Shown: positions 26,246 to 36,247, counted from the stretch's first letter. The stretch: DNA of 64,000 nucleotides from Lachnoclostridium sp. UBA903 (GCA_002294045.1 DBEP01000047.1:1-64000), one strand, 5' to 3'. Notes: generated from the sequence alone by a model not told the origin. A program made the numbers and translations.

Positions 26246-28070
26246 GATTAAAGCCTCCATTATTTTTAAGTGAGTTTAAATCTACCTGAAGGGGGAGATA
26301 TAAGGTGATAACCGTAAACTGATTTTCCATGCTTTTTATCTGTAAGCCATATTGTTCTCCATAGAAAAGCTTGATTCGCTGCTGAATATTATGCAGTCCG
26401 ATATGACTTTTGGATTTATTTCCCGGATGATTAATACTTAACAATAAAGCGTTTAAGGTATTTTCATTCATGCCCAGCCCGTTATCCGTAATGGATATAA
26501 TTAAATATTCCTCACTGGAGGAAATATTGATTGCGATGGTACCACCGGTTTTTTTACTTTCCAGACCATGCACGAAGGCATTCTCCACAATAGGCTGAAT
26601 AAGCAGAGGTAATATCATATAATCCTTTATGGCTAATTCGTCACTCTGTGTTACCAGGTATTTAATCCTGTCTCCGAAGCGGAAGTGCTGGATATCCATA
26701 TAGATATTGATATATTCAAGCTCCGAGGATAAATATACCAGAGAGGTATCCGCTTCAATATTATGTCTCATAAATTTACCTAACTGCCTGACGATACGTG
26801 CGGCGTCATATTCCTTCTCGATAGATAGCTGCATCCGTATAGTTTCCAGTGTATTATATAAAAAATGCGGATTTATCTGTTTGGCTAACAGGTTAAATTC
26901 AATCTGCTGCTGATAATTCAGAAGTCTCTGTCTCAGGAGTTTTTCTTCATAAATCTTTGAATTAAGCTGTTGAATACTTAGGATAGTTTTCTGCATATCC
27001 TTAAACAATTCGCCCAGCTCGTCGTGGCTGTTAAAGTTGCCAATGATATTTAAATTACCGTTTGCTATTTTATTCATTTCCCTTCGCAATATCAGGATAC
27101 GTCTGTTAAATGCAAGAGAATACCCTGCTATCATAAAAAGGGGAATCGTAAAACTAAGGAGGATGACCTTAATATTTAACAGGATGGATTCGGCAATATG
27201 ACTGACAGCCAATGGGTCAAAGGTAGTTATCTGAAACACGGAACTACTTTTTGGCGCGTTTTGATTTGTTGTATAGGCAAGGCTGTCTTTACCCTGATAT
27301 TTCAAGGTGTAGGGAGTATTTAACCTTATATTGCCGGCCTGATAAATATCCGTAAGAGGACGTCCAATCTCATTGTAATCATTAGAATAAAAGGAAATGG
27401 CATTATCAATACTCATAATAGAGTTAATGGAATTACTGTTTATAATAAATCTCATGTAATTCGTACTGATATTGATTGACATAATAGCATAATCCTTTGC
27501 ATCAGAGAGCGGCAGCCTGCGGATTAAACGCAGGGAGCTTTCCGTATCCATAGTATCGTCGTATATCCACATTAATTTTCCGGGGCTGTCTTTTACCTCC
27601 TGGTACCAGTTACATGAGGCTATCTGCTCGTCCACTCTGACAAAACAGCCGCTTGTAATGAGAGTCTTATTCGTCACATAAATCTGTATATTGGATATTT
27701 CCATATAACTCTTAATAATTGAATCAATGGCGTCATAATTTCTGTATGCCTTATATACTTCATTCTCTGAAACGTATATACTTTTCAGCAGTTTTTTAAG
27801 CTCATTGTCATATAGAATGGAGTCTGATATATTTGTTGCCAGATAGATAGTATTAAATAAAATATTACGGACTCTTTTGTTTTCAGCGCTTACCTGGTCA
27901 TTATGCTGAGTCATGATCATCTTTTTGGTGCTGTATATCATATAATTGCTTAATAGAGTTAACGGTAAAGTTCCGATAATAATATACACCAGCGGTAATT
28001 TATACATTATTTTAAGTGCGGATATCCGGTGGATGATTTTATCTAATATTTTTTTCATCGCTTTCTCCAT
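26226..28070 (-). CDS. yesM: YesM-like sensor histidine kinase
   Basis: The 614-aa membrane kinase has a first transmembrane helix near residues 20-45, an extracytoplasmic Cache-type sensor to about 290, a second helix near 295-320, a HAMP segment and a His_kinase domain. The phospho-acceptor is in INPHFLYNTLETIRM, and the ATP-binding domain has QPIVENAFVHGL and ITDNGLGM. These are hallmarks of the YesMN/LytS class that sense carbohydrates outside the cell. It is followed with overlap by its response regulator. Confidence 0.93.
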   Translation of the reverse strand: MEKAMKKILDKIIHRISALKIMYKLPLVYIIIGTLPLTLLSNYMIYSTKKMIMTQHNDQVSAENKRVRNILFNTIYLATNISDSILYDNELKKLLKSIYVSENEVYKAYRNYDAIDSIIKSYMEISNIQIYVTNKTLITSGCFVRVDEQIASCNWYQEVKDSPGKLMWIYDDTMDTESSLRLIRRLPLSDAKDYAIMSINISTNYMRFIINSNSINSIMSIDNAISFYSNDYNEIGRPLTDIYQAGNIRLNTPYTLKYQGKDSLAYTTNQNAPKSSSVFQITTFDPLAVSHIAESILLNIKVILLSFTIPLFMIAGYSLAFNRRILILRREMNKIANGNLNIIGNFNSHDELGELFKDMQKTILSIQQLNSKIYEEKLLRQRLLNYQQQIEFNLLAKQINPHFLYNTLETIRMQLSIEKEYDAARIVRQLGKFMRHNIEADTSLVYLSSELEYINIYMDIQHFRFGDRIKYLVTQSDELAIKDYMILPLLIQPIVENAFVHGLESKKTGGTIAINISSSEEYLIISITDNGLGMNENTLNALLLSINHPGNKSKSHIGLHNIQQRIKLFYGEQYGLQIKSMENQFTVITLYLPLQVDLNSLKNNGGFNHEIYNS

Positions 28071-28184
28071 TCAGTAAACCTAATCCTTTGAGTAAATGGT
28101 ACTACATTATTCAGTGACGGTAAATATGAAATTGGAAATATTATTAAATTAACCAAAATCCCATTATAGGACACAATTCTTATT

Positions 28185-28225
28185 AAAATGAAAAAGGGCT
28201 GCCACTAAAAACCGGTAACCCTTTG
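28185..28225 (-). terminator. Terminator after the LplA-like gene (minus strand)
   Basis: On the minus strand, gggttacc pairs imperfectly with ggcagccc (28197-28222) and is followed by a run of T residues. It lies just after the stop of the binding-protein gene and before the kinase gene, and probably limits read-through into yesMN. Confidence 0.6.
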
Positions 28226-28236
28226 ACCCGTATGTA

Positions 28237-30015
28237 TTACTTACTTTCAGCTGCCACAGCTTCAGCGCGAGCTTTACGAAGTCCTTCCAGCTTTTGTAAA
28301 TCAGCTGAGAGGACATCCTGATAACCCAAGCCTTCCAGTTGGACTTTCATATCTGCCCATAATGCATTGAATTCCTCTTCGTTTTCTGCAAATATCATCT
28401 GCCAAGATACATTTGTAATTAAATCGCCGCATTGTGATCTCTTGGTTGATAATTCAGTATCTTCAGAAGGAGCAAAATAAGCACTTCCGGGAGCAACCTG
28501 AACCAGATTGTTCTTCAGTAAGTATTCGGCAGCATTTCTTGCACCAAAAGTTTTTTCGTAATTCTGATCCAATAAGGTTTGAGTACTTTCTAATACGGAA
28601 GACCAATCAGCAATTGCGAATTTTTCTCCGGTATCCGGATCAACAGAAGTAGTTGCAAGGAAATTAAATCCGATTTCGGGTCTGCCGTCCTGGAAGGTAC
28701 CGCCGCCATATTCTCCGGGCATCGGGGTAGTACCGTCATCCATGCACTTATAACCGAATTCAGTTAATACCGGCCTGTCATCTACAATATCCCAATTTAA
28801 GCCCTTAATACCTGCGGAGCCGGGAGTATAGTAAATATATTCGCTGGAAGCCATCCAGTCCACGAATTCAAAGACACGGTCAGGATATTTGGTTTTGTTG
28901 CCGATGGCAATGGATAATTGGGTATTTCCATATCTGTTGTATCCGTCATTAACAAGTTTTTGATCTTCTACAGGAATGTAAACCATACCTTTTCCAGCAT
29001 TTTTGTTCTCAAGATTGTTAAATGCTCCGCCAAGCCATGGCCAGAAGGCAAACAGGGTCTGCCCATTCTGCATTTTTGTATATACAGTATCCCAGTTCTG
29101 AGAACTTGAATCCGGATCAACCAATCCCATTTGATTGGCATCAAAGAGCATCTTTAAAGAATTATGGTATACGCCTTTATCATCGGATATTTCAGAGTAG
29201 GAGGTTGCATCGGGGCTTGGGAATACAAAGCCTGCTTTTCCTTCGTCATATCCATAGAGGAAAGCGTATTTTGAGGCCACAGCCATATAGTCGCCGTCCC
29301 AGTCATCAAATAAAGAAAAGGCGTATACTTTCTTGCCGTCTTCCGTTGTAGGATGAGCATTCTGCATTTGTTTTAATACCTTAAGCATATCTGAAGTATT
29401 CTTCATGACAGGATTTCCAAGCTCATTGTAATAATCAAGTCTCATGAAGGTTCCGACATATGGTGCCTGGTTTTCAAAAACAGGCTCAGTAGCTTTGCAG
29501 GTAGAGCTGCCGGATAAGGCATATATTCCGTCAGAACCGATAAATTCCTTAGTTGCCTGGATGGACTGGTCAAAATTTTTTAAATGTGTGCTGTTGGCAT
29601 AATAGTCTGTGATATTGAGAATTATACCGGATTCAACGCAGTCCTTCATTTTTGCCCGGTCAATAATAACAATATCACCGAGATTACCTTCTGCAGAACG
29701 TGTCTGGTATAATGAGTCACCACCGCCTGCAACGTTGGGTGCAATAATATTCAGCTCAATATTGAACTTATCTTTAATTATTTCTGCGAACCAACCGCCT
29801 TGTATACCTTGATAGTTTGTTTGTGTTGAAAATACATCCAGTGTAATTGTTTTTGAACGGTCAATTCCGTCGTCTCCATTCGGTGTACTTGTTTCTGTTG
29901 ATTTGTTATCCCCATTTGTTGTTGCTTCTTTTGCATTTTTTGAGCAGCCCATCATTGTAAACACCAACACAAAGATTAATGCTCCGGCTAAAGATTTTTT
30001 TATAGCCCTTTTCAT
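28237..30015 (-). CDS. Carbohydrate ABC importer binding lipoprotein (LplA type)
   Basis: The 592-aa solute-binding lipoprotein has lipobox MMG-Cys24 followed by a Thr/Ser/Asn-rich linker and a long CUT1 binding domain starting TITLDVFSTQTNYQG. Length above 500 residues is typical of the LplA/YtcQ branch, which handles larger oligosaccharides. It belongs with the two permeases upstream; no ATPase is encoded here, which is normal for CUT1 systems that share an MsmX-like ATPase. The ligand is unknown. Confidence 0.88.
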   Translation of the reverse strand: MKRAIKKSLAGALIFVLVFTMMGCSKNAKEATTNGDNKSTETSTPNGDDGIDRSKTITLDVFSTQTNYQGIQGGWFAEIIKDKFNIELNIIAPNVAGGGDSLYQTRSAEGNLGDIVIIDRAKMKDCVESGIILNITDYYANSTHLKNFDQSIQATKEFIGSDGIYALSGSSTCKATEPVFENQAPYVGTFMRLDYYNELGNPVMKNTSDMLKVLKQMQNAHPTTEDGKKVYAFSLFDDWDGDYMAVASKYAFLYGYDEGKAGFVFPSPDATSYSEISDDKGVYHNSLKMLFDANQMGLVDPDSSSQNWDTVYTKMQNGQTLFAFWPWLGGAFNNLENKNAGKGMVYIPVEDQKLVNDGYNRYGNTQLSIAIGNKTKYPDRVFEFVDWMASSEYIYYTPGSAGIKGLNWDIVDDRPVLTEFGYKCMDDGTTPMPGEYGGGTFQDGRPEIGFNFLATTSVDPDTGEKFAIADWSSVLESTQTLLDQNYEKTFGARNAAEYLLKNNLVQVAPGSAYFAPSEDTELSTKRSQCGDLITNVSWQMIFAENEEEFNALWADMKVQLEGLGYQDVLSADLQKLEGLRKARAEAVAAESK

Positions 30016-30059
30016 AAACTACCTCCTGGCTTTTATTTTTTATTGATAAACAAGTACGT

Positions 30060-30146
30060 GGACTGTTGCGGAATAGTCAATTTATTAAACTTGTGTCCAT
30101 GATTTCTACCACAAGCAAGTTATATTTTGAATTTTGCAACAGCCTC
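30060..30146. repeat. Extragenic inverted-repeat element (family 3, copy 1)
   Basis: A roughly 87-bp element has ends ggactgttgc and gcaacagcct in inverted orientation. Read on the minus strand, its end ggctgttgcaaaattcaaaa (30143 downwards) matches 43751-43775 in 24 of 25 bases. It lies between a permease gene and the binding-protein gene of one operon, so its hairpin may set transcript ratios. Confidence 0.6.
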
Positions 30147-30158
30147 ACGTCCAGTATA

Positions 30159-31091
30159 TCATCCTTTGACCGAACCAATCATGATTCCTTTTATAAAGAA
30201 TCTTTGAAAGATAGGATATACCAGCATAATTGGCAGAACAACAATGACGGATACTGTCATACGTACGGAGGTTGCCGTTTGTTCTGTGGCTGCGTTACTG
30301 ATAATAGTTCCAATGGAACCGACATTGCTCTTAATTAAATTTGCCAGGGAACTGGCCTGATTGATGTATTTATATAAAATATACTGCAGAGTATAAAGCT
30401 TATCATCTGTTACTAACAGTAAGGTATCCTGAAAGGAATTCCAATTACCTACAGCGGAAAATATGGCAACAGTAGCAAGTATCGGTTTGCAAAGAGGTAT
30501 CATTACCTTAAGGAATACCGTTAAAATTCCGGCACCGTCAATTTCAGCCGCTTCCTGTAAGGACTTAGGGGTGGATTCTATATAGGTCTTAACAAGAATA
30601 ATATTAAAGGGTGATACCATGCCCGGAATGATATAAGCCGCGAAATTATTGGTGAGATTTAAGTTATTCATGGTTATGTACCAGGGAATAAGCCCTGCAT
30701 TGAAATACATGGTAAGAATGGTAAATCGATAGAGGAATCCTCTGCCTGTCATCTTGTCCTGTGTGAACATAAATCCTAAAAAACCGGAGGCGAGCACCGA
30801 CAATAAAGTACCTAACACAGTTCTTGCTAAAGAAACAAAGGCGGCATTTCCAAGGCCCGGTATTTTAAATACTTCTTTATAGTTCTCAAAGTGCAGCTGC
30901 CTTGGCAAAAAGATGATATCTCCGTTGGCGCTTAAGTCATTGGCACTTATGGTATTGATAATCAAATAATAAAACGGATAAATGCACAAAAAGGTTATTA
31001 TGGAAAAAATTATGTACAGAGATATATCCAGGGCAGAAATTTTCTTATGTTTGTTTTTTCCTATTGATTTATACAAAATTTGTCCCTCCAC
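30159..31091 (-). CDS. Carbohydrate ABC importer permease (LplC/MalG type)
   Basis: The 310-aa permease has six predicted helices. The EAA loop ESTPKSLQEAAEIDGAGILTVFLKVMIP contacts the ATPase, and the C-terminus RFFIKGIMIGSVKG is characteristic of MalG/LplC proteins. It lies five bases after its partner permease and 143 bp before the binding-protein gene, the gap being filled by an inverted-repeat element. It is part of the channel for an unknown oligosaccharide. Confidence 0.9.
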   Translation of the reverse strand: MEGQILYKSIGKNKHKKISALDISLYIIFSIITFLCIYPFYYLIINTISANDLSANGDIIFLPRQLHFENYKEVFKIPGLGNAAFVSLARTVLGTLLSVLASGFLGFMFTQDKMTGRGFLYRFTILTMYFNAGLIPWYITMNNLNLTNNFAAYIIPGMVSPFNIILVKTYIESTPKSLQEAAEIDGAGILTVFLKVMIPLCKPILATVAIFSAVGNWNSFQDTLLLVTDDKLYTLQYILYKYINQASSLANLIKSNVGSIGTIISNAATEQTATSVRMTVSVIVVLPIMLVYPIFQRFFIKGIMIGSVKG

Positions 31092-31096
31092 AGTTA

Positions 31097-32038
31097 CTAT
31101 ATGATTGTCTCGCCACGAAAAGCTTTAGACATTGAATTTACAGTGAATAACAATGTAATACTGACGATGCTTTTCATAATGCTGATTGCAGTAGCTAAAG
31201 AATAGCTGCCGGAGCCCATTCCCAAATTATAGACATACAAATCCAGAACCTGTATTTGCTCCTTATTAAAGGCATTCTGGAAAACATAATACTGTTCCAT
31301 GCCGTTATTTAAGAAGTTCGCTATACTAAGCAGCAAAAGAACAAAAAAAGTAGGCAGAAGGCAGGGAACCGTTATATGCCGCTGGAGCCGCAGTCTTCCT
31401 GCACCATCTACCTTAGCGGCTTCATAAAGCTCCTGGTCAATGCCTGCAATGGCTGCCAGATAAAGGATAGCACCCCAGCCAAGGCCTTTCCAGGTTCCTG
31501 CCAACCACATAGTAAGCCAGGTGTGTTTATTATCCTGAAGAAAGAGAATCGGTTTACTGATTAATCCTAAGGAATGCAGAAGATTATTAACCATACCCGA
31601 ACTGGAGAATAAGGAAAAGGCCAATGAATAAACCAGAATCCAGCTGATGAAATTCGGAAAAGTGGTTAAGGTCTGTACCGATTTTTTAAACCACTTACAT
31701 TTAAGCTCTGATAAAAAAATTGCAAATACCATGGGCAGCCAGGAAAAGATAATCCCTAAACCACTCATTGCGAAGGTATTTTTCATAACATTAAATATGA
31801 TCCTTCTCTTCGTCTGGTTTTCAAATAAGGTAATAAACCATTTAAAACCTACAAAATCACAGCTTGCCAGGGATCTTGGCGGTCTGTAATCAAAAAAGGC
31901 ATATACCCATCCGTACAGTGGATAGTAACTGAATATCAGCGGAGTTAATAGAAAGGGTAAAACCAGTAATGTCAGCTTTATGCCGTATCGCTTCTTTTTG
32001 CCGGCGAAATAATCAATAAAATTTCTTGCAGAACTCAT
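31097..32038 (-). CDS. Carbohydrate ABC importer permease (LplB/MalF type)
   Basis: The 313-aa permease starts near a cytoplasmic Lys/Arg-rich tail, then YYPLYGWVYAFFDYRPPRS, the usual LplB opening, and an EAA loop (GIDQELYEAAKVDGAGRLRLQRHITVP). It is the first gene of a minus-strand operon: permease, permease, binding protein, sensor kinase, regulator. AGGAGGTTCG precedes the ATG. Confidence 0.9.
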   Translation of the reverse strand: MSSARNFIDYFAGKKKRYGIKLTLLVLPFLLTPLIFSYYPLYGWVYAFFDYRPPRSLASCDFVGFKWFITLFENQTKRRIIFNVMKNTFAMSGLGIIFSWLPMVFAIFLSELKCKWFKKSVQTLTTFPNFISWILVYSLAFSLFSSSGMVNNLLHSLGLISKPILFLQDNKHTWLTMWLAGTWKGLGWGAILYLAAIAGIDQELYEAAKVDGAGRLRLQRHITVPCLLPTFFVLLLLSIANFLNNGMEQYYVFQNAFNKEQIQVLDLYVYNLGMGSGSYSLATAISIMKSIVSITLLFTVNSMSKAFRGETII

Positions 32039-32075
32039 GTCGAACCTCCTGCGCTGTTTAATTAATTTGAATTAT

Positions 32076-32103
32076 ATAATAAAAAAATTTTTTATACATT
32101 GAA
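32076..32103 (-). promoter_or_regulatory. Candidate promoter for the LplBCA operon
   Basis: On the minus strand, TTCAAT (32103-32098) and TATTAT (32081-32076) are 16 bp apart, 37 bases before the permease start. The 32039-32305 region is extremely AT-rich, so the match has limited weight. Confidence 0.35.
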
Positions 32104-32305
32104 AAAATTATATATTCCTTTTGAACAAATTAAACTCTTTTTATTATTTGAATTTGAGATTTTATAACTATGAAATATTTGATATACTAAGAAAAATGTT
32201 TGGTGTTCTGTTTCTTTTTTATCTTTTATAATACTTCCTGTCGAGCTTTGTACAATCTATACAAGAAATAAGTCGTATGTTGGGCGAAAATAGACAATTG
32301 TATCT

Positions 32306-32365
32306 TTGAAAAAACTGTGCTATCATTTATTATATAAAAAAGAACAAAGTTCTATATTTTAGAAC
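32306..32365 (+). promoter_or_regulatory. iclR promoter with three-part operator (site 1)
   Basis: TTGAAA (32306-32311) and TATTAT (32328-32333) are 16 bp apart. The operator follows at 32341-32365 as AGAAC, 3 bases, GTTCT, 7 bases, AGAAC. The same order and spacing recur at 33190-33214, in front of the next gene. Confidence 0.7.
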
Positions 32366-32381
32366 AAGAGAGTTGGAATTT

Positions 32382-33140
32382 ATGAACGAAAAACAGGAAA
32401 TAAAAATCAAAAGTCTTCAAAAAGCGATTGAAGTCCTGAATTGCTTTGTAAAAAAGCCGGTACTGGGAGTTACTGAAATCAGCGAAATGCTGGACTTATA
32501 TAAAAGCAATGTCCATAACATATTGAATACATATAAATATATGGGATTTGTGGAGCAGGATGAAGAAACAGGAAAATACCGGTTAAGTGTAGGAATTTTT
32601 GATTTAAGCCGGGCCTTGGGTGATACCTTTGCCATTACAAAAATTGCCCAGCCCTATATGCAGGAACTTGCAAACATAACGAACGATAATGTATACCTGG
32701 CGGTTCCCCACGATGGGCAGGTACTGTATCTGGAAGCTACTTATCCGGCAAATGCAACACATTTAATGCGTTCCCTGTTTGGCAAGAGAGCCGATATGTA
32801 TTGTACGGGAATAGGCAAAGCCATGCTGGCCAATATGTCCGAGGAATTTATTGATAAGTATTTGGAGCAGGATTTCCCACAATATACGGAGCAGACGATT
32901 ACGGATAAAAAGAAATTAAGAGAAGAGCTTCAGATTACAAAAAAGAGGGGGTATGCAATTGACAACATGGAACATGAATTCGGTGTGAAATGCGTGGCTT
33001 TACCTATTTTTGATGCCCGGGGTAAAGTGACTGCCGCCATGAGTGTAAGCGGAGCATCCATAGAATTTACGGACAACCGTATTGTTGAAGTGGCGGAGCT
33101 TCTGAAACAGTATATTCAAAAGATTGAAAGAAGAATTTAA
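32382..33140 (+). CDS. IclR-family transcriptional regulator
   Basis: The 252-aa protein has an N-terminal winged helix (LQKAIEVLNCFVKKPVLGVTEISEML, SNVHNILNTYKYMGFVEQD) and a C-terminal GAF-like effector domain (MYCTGIGKAMLANM, MEHEFGVKCVALPIFD). ATG 32382 is preferred over a TTG at 32373 that overlaps the purine-rich AAGAGAG ribosome-binding site. IclR proteins often sense small 2-oxo acids or sugar acids. Matching operators in front of this gene and the aldolase gene imply control of its own synthesis and of the downstream cluster. Confidence 0.9.
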   Translation: MNEKQEIKIKSLQKAIEVLNCFVKKPVLGVTEISEMLDLYKSNVHNILNTYKYMGFVEQDEETGKYRLSVGIFDLSRALGDTFAITKIAQPYMQELANITNDNVYLAVPHDGQVLYLEATYPANATHLMRSLFGKRADMYCTGIGKAMLANMSEEFIDKYLEQDFPQYTEQTITDKKKLREELQITKKRGYAIDNMEHEFGVKCVALPIFDARGKVTAAMSVSGASIEFTDNRIVEVAELLKQYIQKIERRI

Positions 33141-33189
33141 GAACAGACTTAGGTAAGAAAAATCTAAGTTTTTCTTATCGCAATCATTA

Positions 33190-33214
33190 TGAACGTTGTT
33201 CTGTATTGTAGAAC
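33190..33214 (+). promoter_or_regulatory. IclR operator upstream of the aldolase operon (site 2)
   Basis: GAAC, 3 bases, GTTCT, 7 bases, AGAAC, in the same architecture as 32341-32365; the 17-base core differs at only two positions. It lies 117 bp before the DapA-family gene. The internal TATTGT may be the -10 element. Confidence 0.7.
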
Positions 33215-33330
33215 AGATGGAATTGAAGTTTAACACCGCAATATCGGAAGTGATTCGATTAAAAATAAAAATGGGCAGAGCCGGACTTATACATATAAAA
33301 ATTCCGGCATAGGAAGGAGAAAGAAATCAT

Positions 33331-34251
33331 ATGAATAATAACTTTCCAGGAGGAGTTTGGCCGGTTATGCTTACTCCTTACAATGAAAAAAAAGAGATTG
33401 ACTACAAGGCCCTGGAAGTATTGGTTCAGTGGTATATAAAAGAAGGTGTTTCGGGACTTTTCGCGGTTTGTCAATCGAGTGAGATGTTTTATCTCAGTCT
33501 GGAAGAAAGAATCAAGGTTAGTCAATGTGTGGTAGAAGCGTCAGAAGGAAGAGTCCCCGTTATTGCATCCGGCCATATTTCAGATTCATTTGAGGACCAG
33601 GTAAGAGAAGTGAATGAGATGGCAAGAACAGGAGTTGATGCAGTTATGTTAATCACGAACCGGCTTGCCAAAGAAGAGGAGAGTGATACGGTCTGGCTGG
33701 AAAACTGCGGCCGGCTGTTAGAGAGACTGGAGTCGGACATACCGTTAGGTTTTTATGAATGCCCTTACCCTTATAAACGGCTGCTGTCGAACGAAAATAT
33801 AAGGTGGTGTGCACAGTCCGGCAGATTCTTTTTCTTAAAAGATACTTGCTGTGATGAAGAAGAAATACTTAAAAAGCTGGAGGCAATAAAAGGAAGCAAT
33901 CTTAAACTGTACAATGCAAATACATCAACCTTATTGCAGTCATTAAGGGATGGGGCAATCGGATACAGCGGGGTAATGGCTAACTTTCATCCGGCATTGT
34001 ATATATGGCTTTGTGAGAATTTTGAAAAAGCAGAAGCGGAGGACTTGTCAGATATACTTACAATCGCCTCGTTAATTGAACGGCAGTATTATCCGGTAAA
34101 TGCAAAGTATTATTTGAAAACCTTTGAAAGCCTGCCTATAACAACCGTATGCAGGGTAAAAGAAGACTCGGGACTTACGGAAACCTTTAAAAAAGAAGTA
34201 GCAATGCTTTACAGGATTTCCCGTAAACTTATGAAGAAATATTTAGGCTAG
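33331..34251 (+). CDS. DapA/NanA-family aldolase or lyase
   Basis: The 306-aa TIM-barrel enzyme of the dihydrodipicolinate synthase/N-acetylneuraminate lyase family forms a Schiff base through the Lys in FFFLKDTCCD. GFYECPYPY carries the conserved Tyr, and the N-terminal GGVWPVMLTPYN is family-typical. With an IclR regulator, a sugar importer and an oxidoreductase beside it, a catabolic role (cleaving a 2-keto-3-deoxy sugar acid or similar) is more likely than lysine synthesis. The family call is firm; the substrate is an inference. Confidence 0.87.
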   Translation: MNNNFPGGVWPVMLTPYNEKKEIDYKALEVLVQWYIKEGVSGLFAVCQSSEMFYLSLEERIKVSQCVVEASEGRVPVIASGHISDSFEDQVREVNEMARTGVDAVMLITNRLAKEEESDTVWLENCGRLLERLESDIPLGFYECPYPYKRLLSNENIRWCAQSGRFFFLKDTCCDEEEILKKLEAIKGSNLKLYNANTSTLLQSLRDGAIGYSGVMANFHPALYIWLCENFEKAEAEDLSDILTIASLIERQYYPVNAKYYLKTFESLPITTVCRVKEDSGLTETFKKEVAMLYRISRKLMKKYLG

Positions 34252-34346
34252 AGAATGGCGGAAGGTTAGGATAAAGAGAAATTTTACATTCTGATTTGAG
34301 ACATGTCACGGGAGCCTGAAAAATGATATAGAAGGAAGTGCTAATT

Positions 34347-35237
34347 ATGGTTGTAGCAGTAAAAGGAAAGATGAAAAAAATAAAGGAAGAGCAAATACTG
34401 TCGGTGCTCTTTCTGGCCCCGGCTGTTATTCTGATAATATGTATGACTGCGCTGCCTATTCTCTATGCATTTAATACCAGTTTGCATGCAACGGAATATG
34501 CACAGGTGAAAGAGTTTGTCGGTTTTAAGTTTTATGAGGAGATATTAGGATCAGCAAAGGGATGGAATGCAATTTTTAACTCTGTTACTTATGTTTTAAT
34601 GTCTCTGGTTCTTGTAATTCCGCTGGGGACCATCAGTGCCGTTTTGCTGAACCGGAAATTGAAAGGACGGACAGTCATCCGAACGATGATTATTATTCCC
34701 TGGGTATTATCCCAGACGGTTACGGCTTTGCTTTGGAAATGGCTTTTGAACAGCAACTATGGCCCGGTGAGTTATATTTATTATTCCGTTACCGGACAGA
34801 AAATTGATTTCTTTAATACTCCGCTTGCAGCCAAATTCATGGTTGTTTTGGCAAATACCTGGAATTCGTTTCCCATTGTTCTGATTCTGATTCTGGCAGC
34901 ATTACAATCCATATCTGCGGATGTATATGAAGCGGCGCAGGTAGACGGGGCAGGCAGGCTTCAGACGTTTTTTAGAATAACTCTGCCGTTGTTAAAGCCC
35001 ACAATTTTAACAGCAATGGTACTTCAGAGTATGGAGTATTTTAATATGGTTACCCTGATATATACTCTGACGTCGGGAGGACCCTTTGATGCTACCCAGA
35101 CACTTAGTGTACTGGCATTTAAAGAAGGATTTGACTATTGGCACTTGGGATACGGTTCGGCAAGCAGTATCATTATTCTTGTATTAAATATGCTTTTCAG
35201 TGTTATTTATATGAGGATACTGCGGAAAAAAGATTAA
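34347..35237 (+). CDS. Sugar ABC importer permease (MalF/UgpA type)
   Basis: The 296-aa CUT1 permease has a first helix LSVLFLAPAVILIICMTALP, a periplasmic segment, then EAA loop SADVYEAAQVDGAGRLQTFFRITLP. ATG 34347 with AAGGAAGTG upstream is chosen over an in-frame GTG at 34338. It is co-directional with the partner permease 22 bases downstream and the aldolase upstream. Confidence 0.9.
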   Translation: MVVAVKGKMKKIKEEQILSVLFLAPAVILIICMTALPILYAFNTSLHATEYAQVKEFVGFKFYEEILGSAKGWNAIFNSVTYVLMSLVLVIPLGTISAVLLNRKLKGRTVIRTMIIIPWVLSQTVTALLWKWLLNSNYGPVSYIYYSVTGQKIDFFNTPLAAKFMVVLANTWNSFPIVLILILAALQSISADVYEAAQVDGAGRLQTFFRITLPLLKPTILTAMVLQSMEYFNMVTLIYTLTSGGPFDATQTLSVLAFKEGFDYWHLGYGSASSIIILVLNMLFSVIYMRILRKKD

Positions 35238-35259
35238 TCCGGGAAAGGAGGAACTAATT

Positions 35260-36114
35260 ATGACAGGTGGCAAGCCGGCAGGAAAGGGTAAAGACAGGGG
35301 TATAGCGGTACTGATATATATTATTTTGTTCGCATTTATTATAGTTATGATAATTCCTATTTTCTGGGGACTGTTGACTTCATTGAAAGGAACCGGTGAA
35401 ATCAGCAGATTTCCGCCAACTATTTTTCCGGACACCCTGGTTATAACCAATTATTATAAAGTGCTATTTTTGTCTAATTTTGGAACCTATTTTAAAAACA
35501 GTTGTATAGTAACGTTTTTATGTGTAGTTATTTCAACCGTAATAGCCGGACATGCGGCATATGCAATTGCCCGTTTTCACATTAAGTACAAAGACCGGTT
35601 AATGTATGCAATTCTTATGACCAGTATGGTACCGGCAGTTGCATTGTTAATTCCGCTTTACATTATGTCGGTAAAGGCCGGAATTTATAATACGAGGCTT
35701 ATGCTTATATTAGTATATACGGCGTGGAGAACGCCGATGCTGACATGGATACTGAAAGGATTTTTTGATTCGGTACCGCAGGCAATAGAAGAAGCGGCTA
35801 TGATTGACGGTTGTTCAAGGCTGAGAACCTTCTATACCATTGTACTTCCCATGTCCCAGCCCGGTATCGTATCAAGCGCATTGCTTACGGCAGTTTATGT
35901 CTGGAATGATTTTTTGGTTTCGTTTACTTTTGTGACAAAAGAGGAGTTAAGAACCGTATCGGTCGGTCTCTATTCTTACATTACCCAGTATGGTGTCCAA
36001 TGGGGGGAACTACTGTCAGCGGTTATGATAACCATCATTCCCATTATTATTTTGTTTGTATGTCTGCAGAGAAAATTTGTGGATGGGATGGCTGCCGGTG
36101 CGGTTAAAGGGTAG
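35260..36114 (+). CDS. Sugar ABC importer permease (MalG/UgpE type)
   Basis: The 284-aa partner permease has the EAA loop FDSVPQAIEEAAMIDGCSRLRTFYTIVLP and the C-terminal FVDGMAAGAVKG typical of MalG proteins. AAAGGAGG precedes the ATG. It precedes the binding-protein gene, giving a permease-permease-binding protein order without an ATPase, as in other CUT1 systems using a shared ATPase. Confidence 0.9.
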   Translation: MTGGKPAGKGKDRGIAVLIYIILFAFIIVMIIPIFWGLLTSLKGTGEISRFPPTIFPDTLVITNYYKVLFLSNFGTYFKNSCIVTFLCVVISTVIAGHAAYAIARFHIKYKDRLMYAILMTSMVPAVALLIPLYIMSVKAGIYNTRLMLILVYTAWRTPMLTWILKGFFDSVPQAIEEAAMIDGCSRLRTFYTIVLPMSQPGIVSSALLTAVYVWNDFLVSFTFVTKEELRTVSVGLYSYITQYGVQWGELLSAVMITIIPIIILFVCLQRKFVDGMAAGAVKG

Positions 36115-36247
36115 TTATACCTTATAAGCTTAGGATAAGATTTCTGTTGTGGGGAACTGCAATAATTTGTATGGGGCAGAGCAGGCAGATAATGTTGTTT
36201 ACGAAATAAGGCATATGCTTTATAAATTAAAAAAAGGAGAAGAAAAA

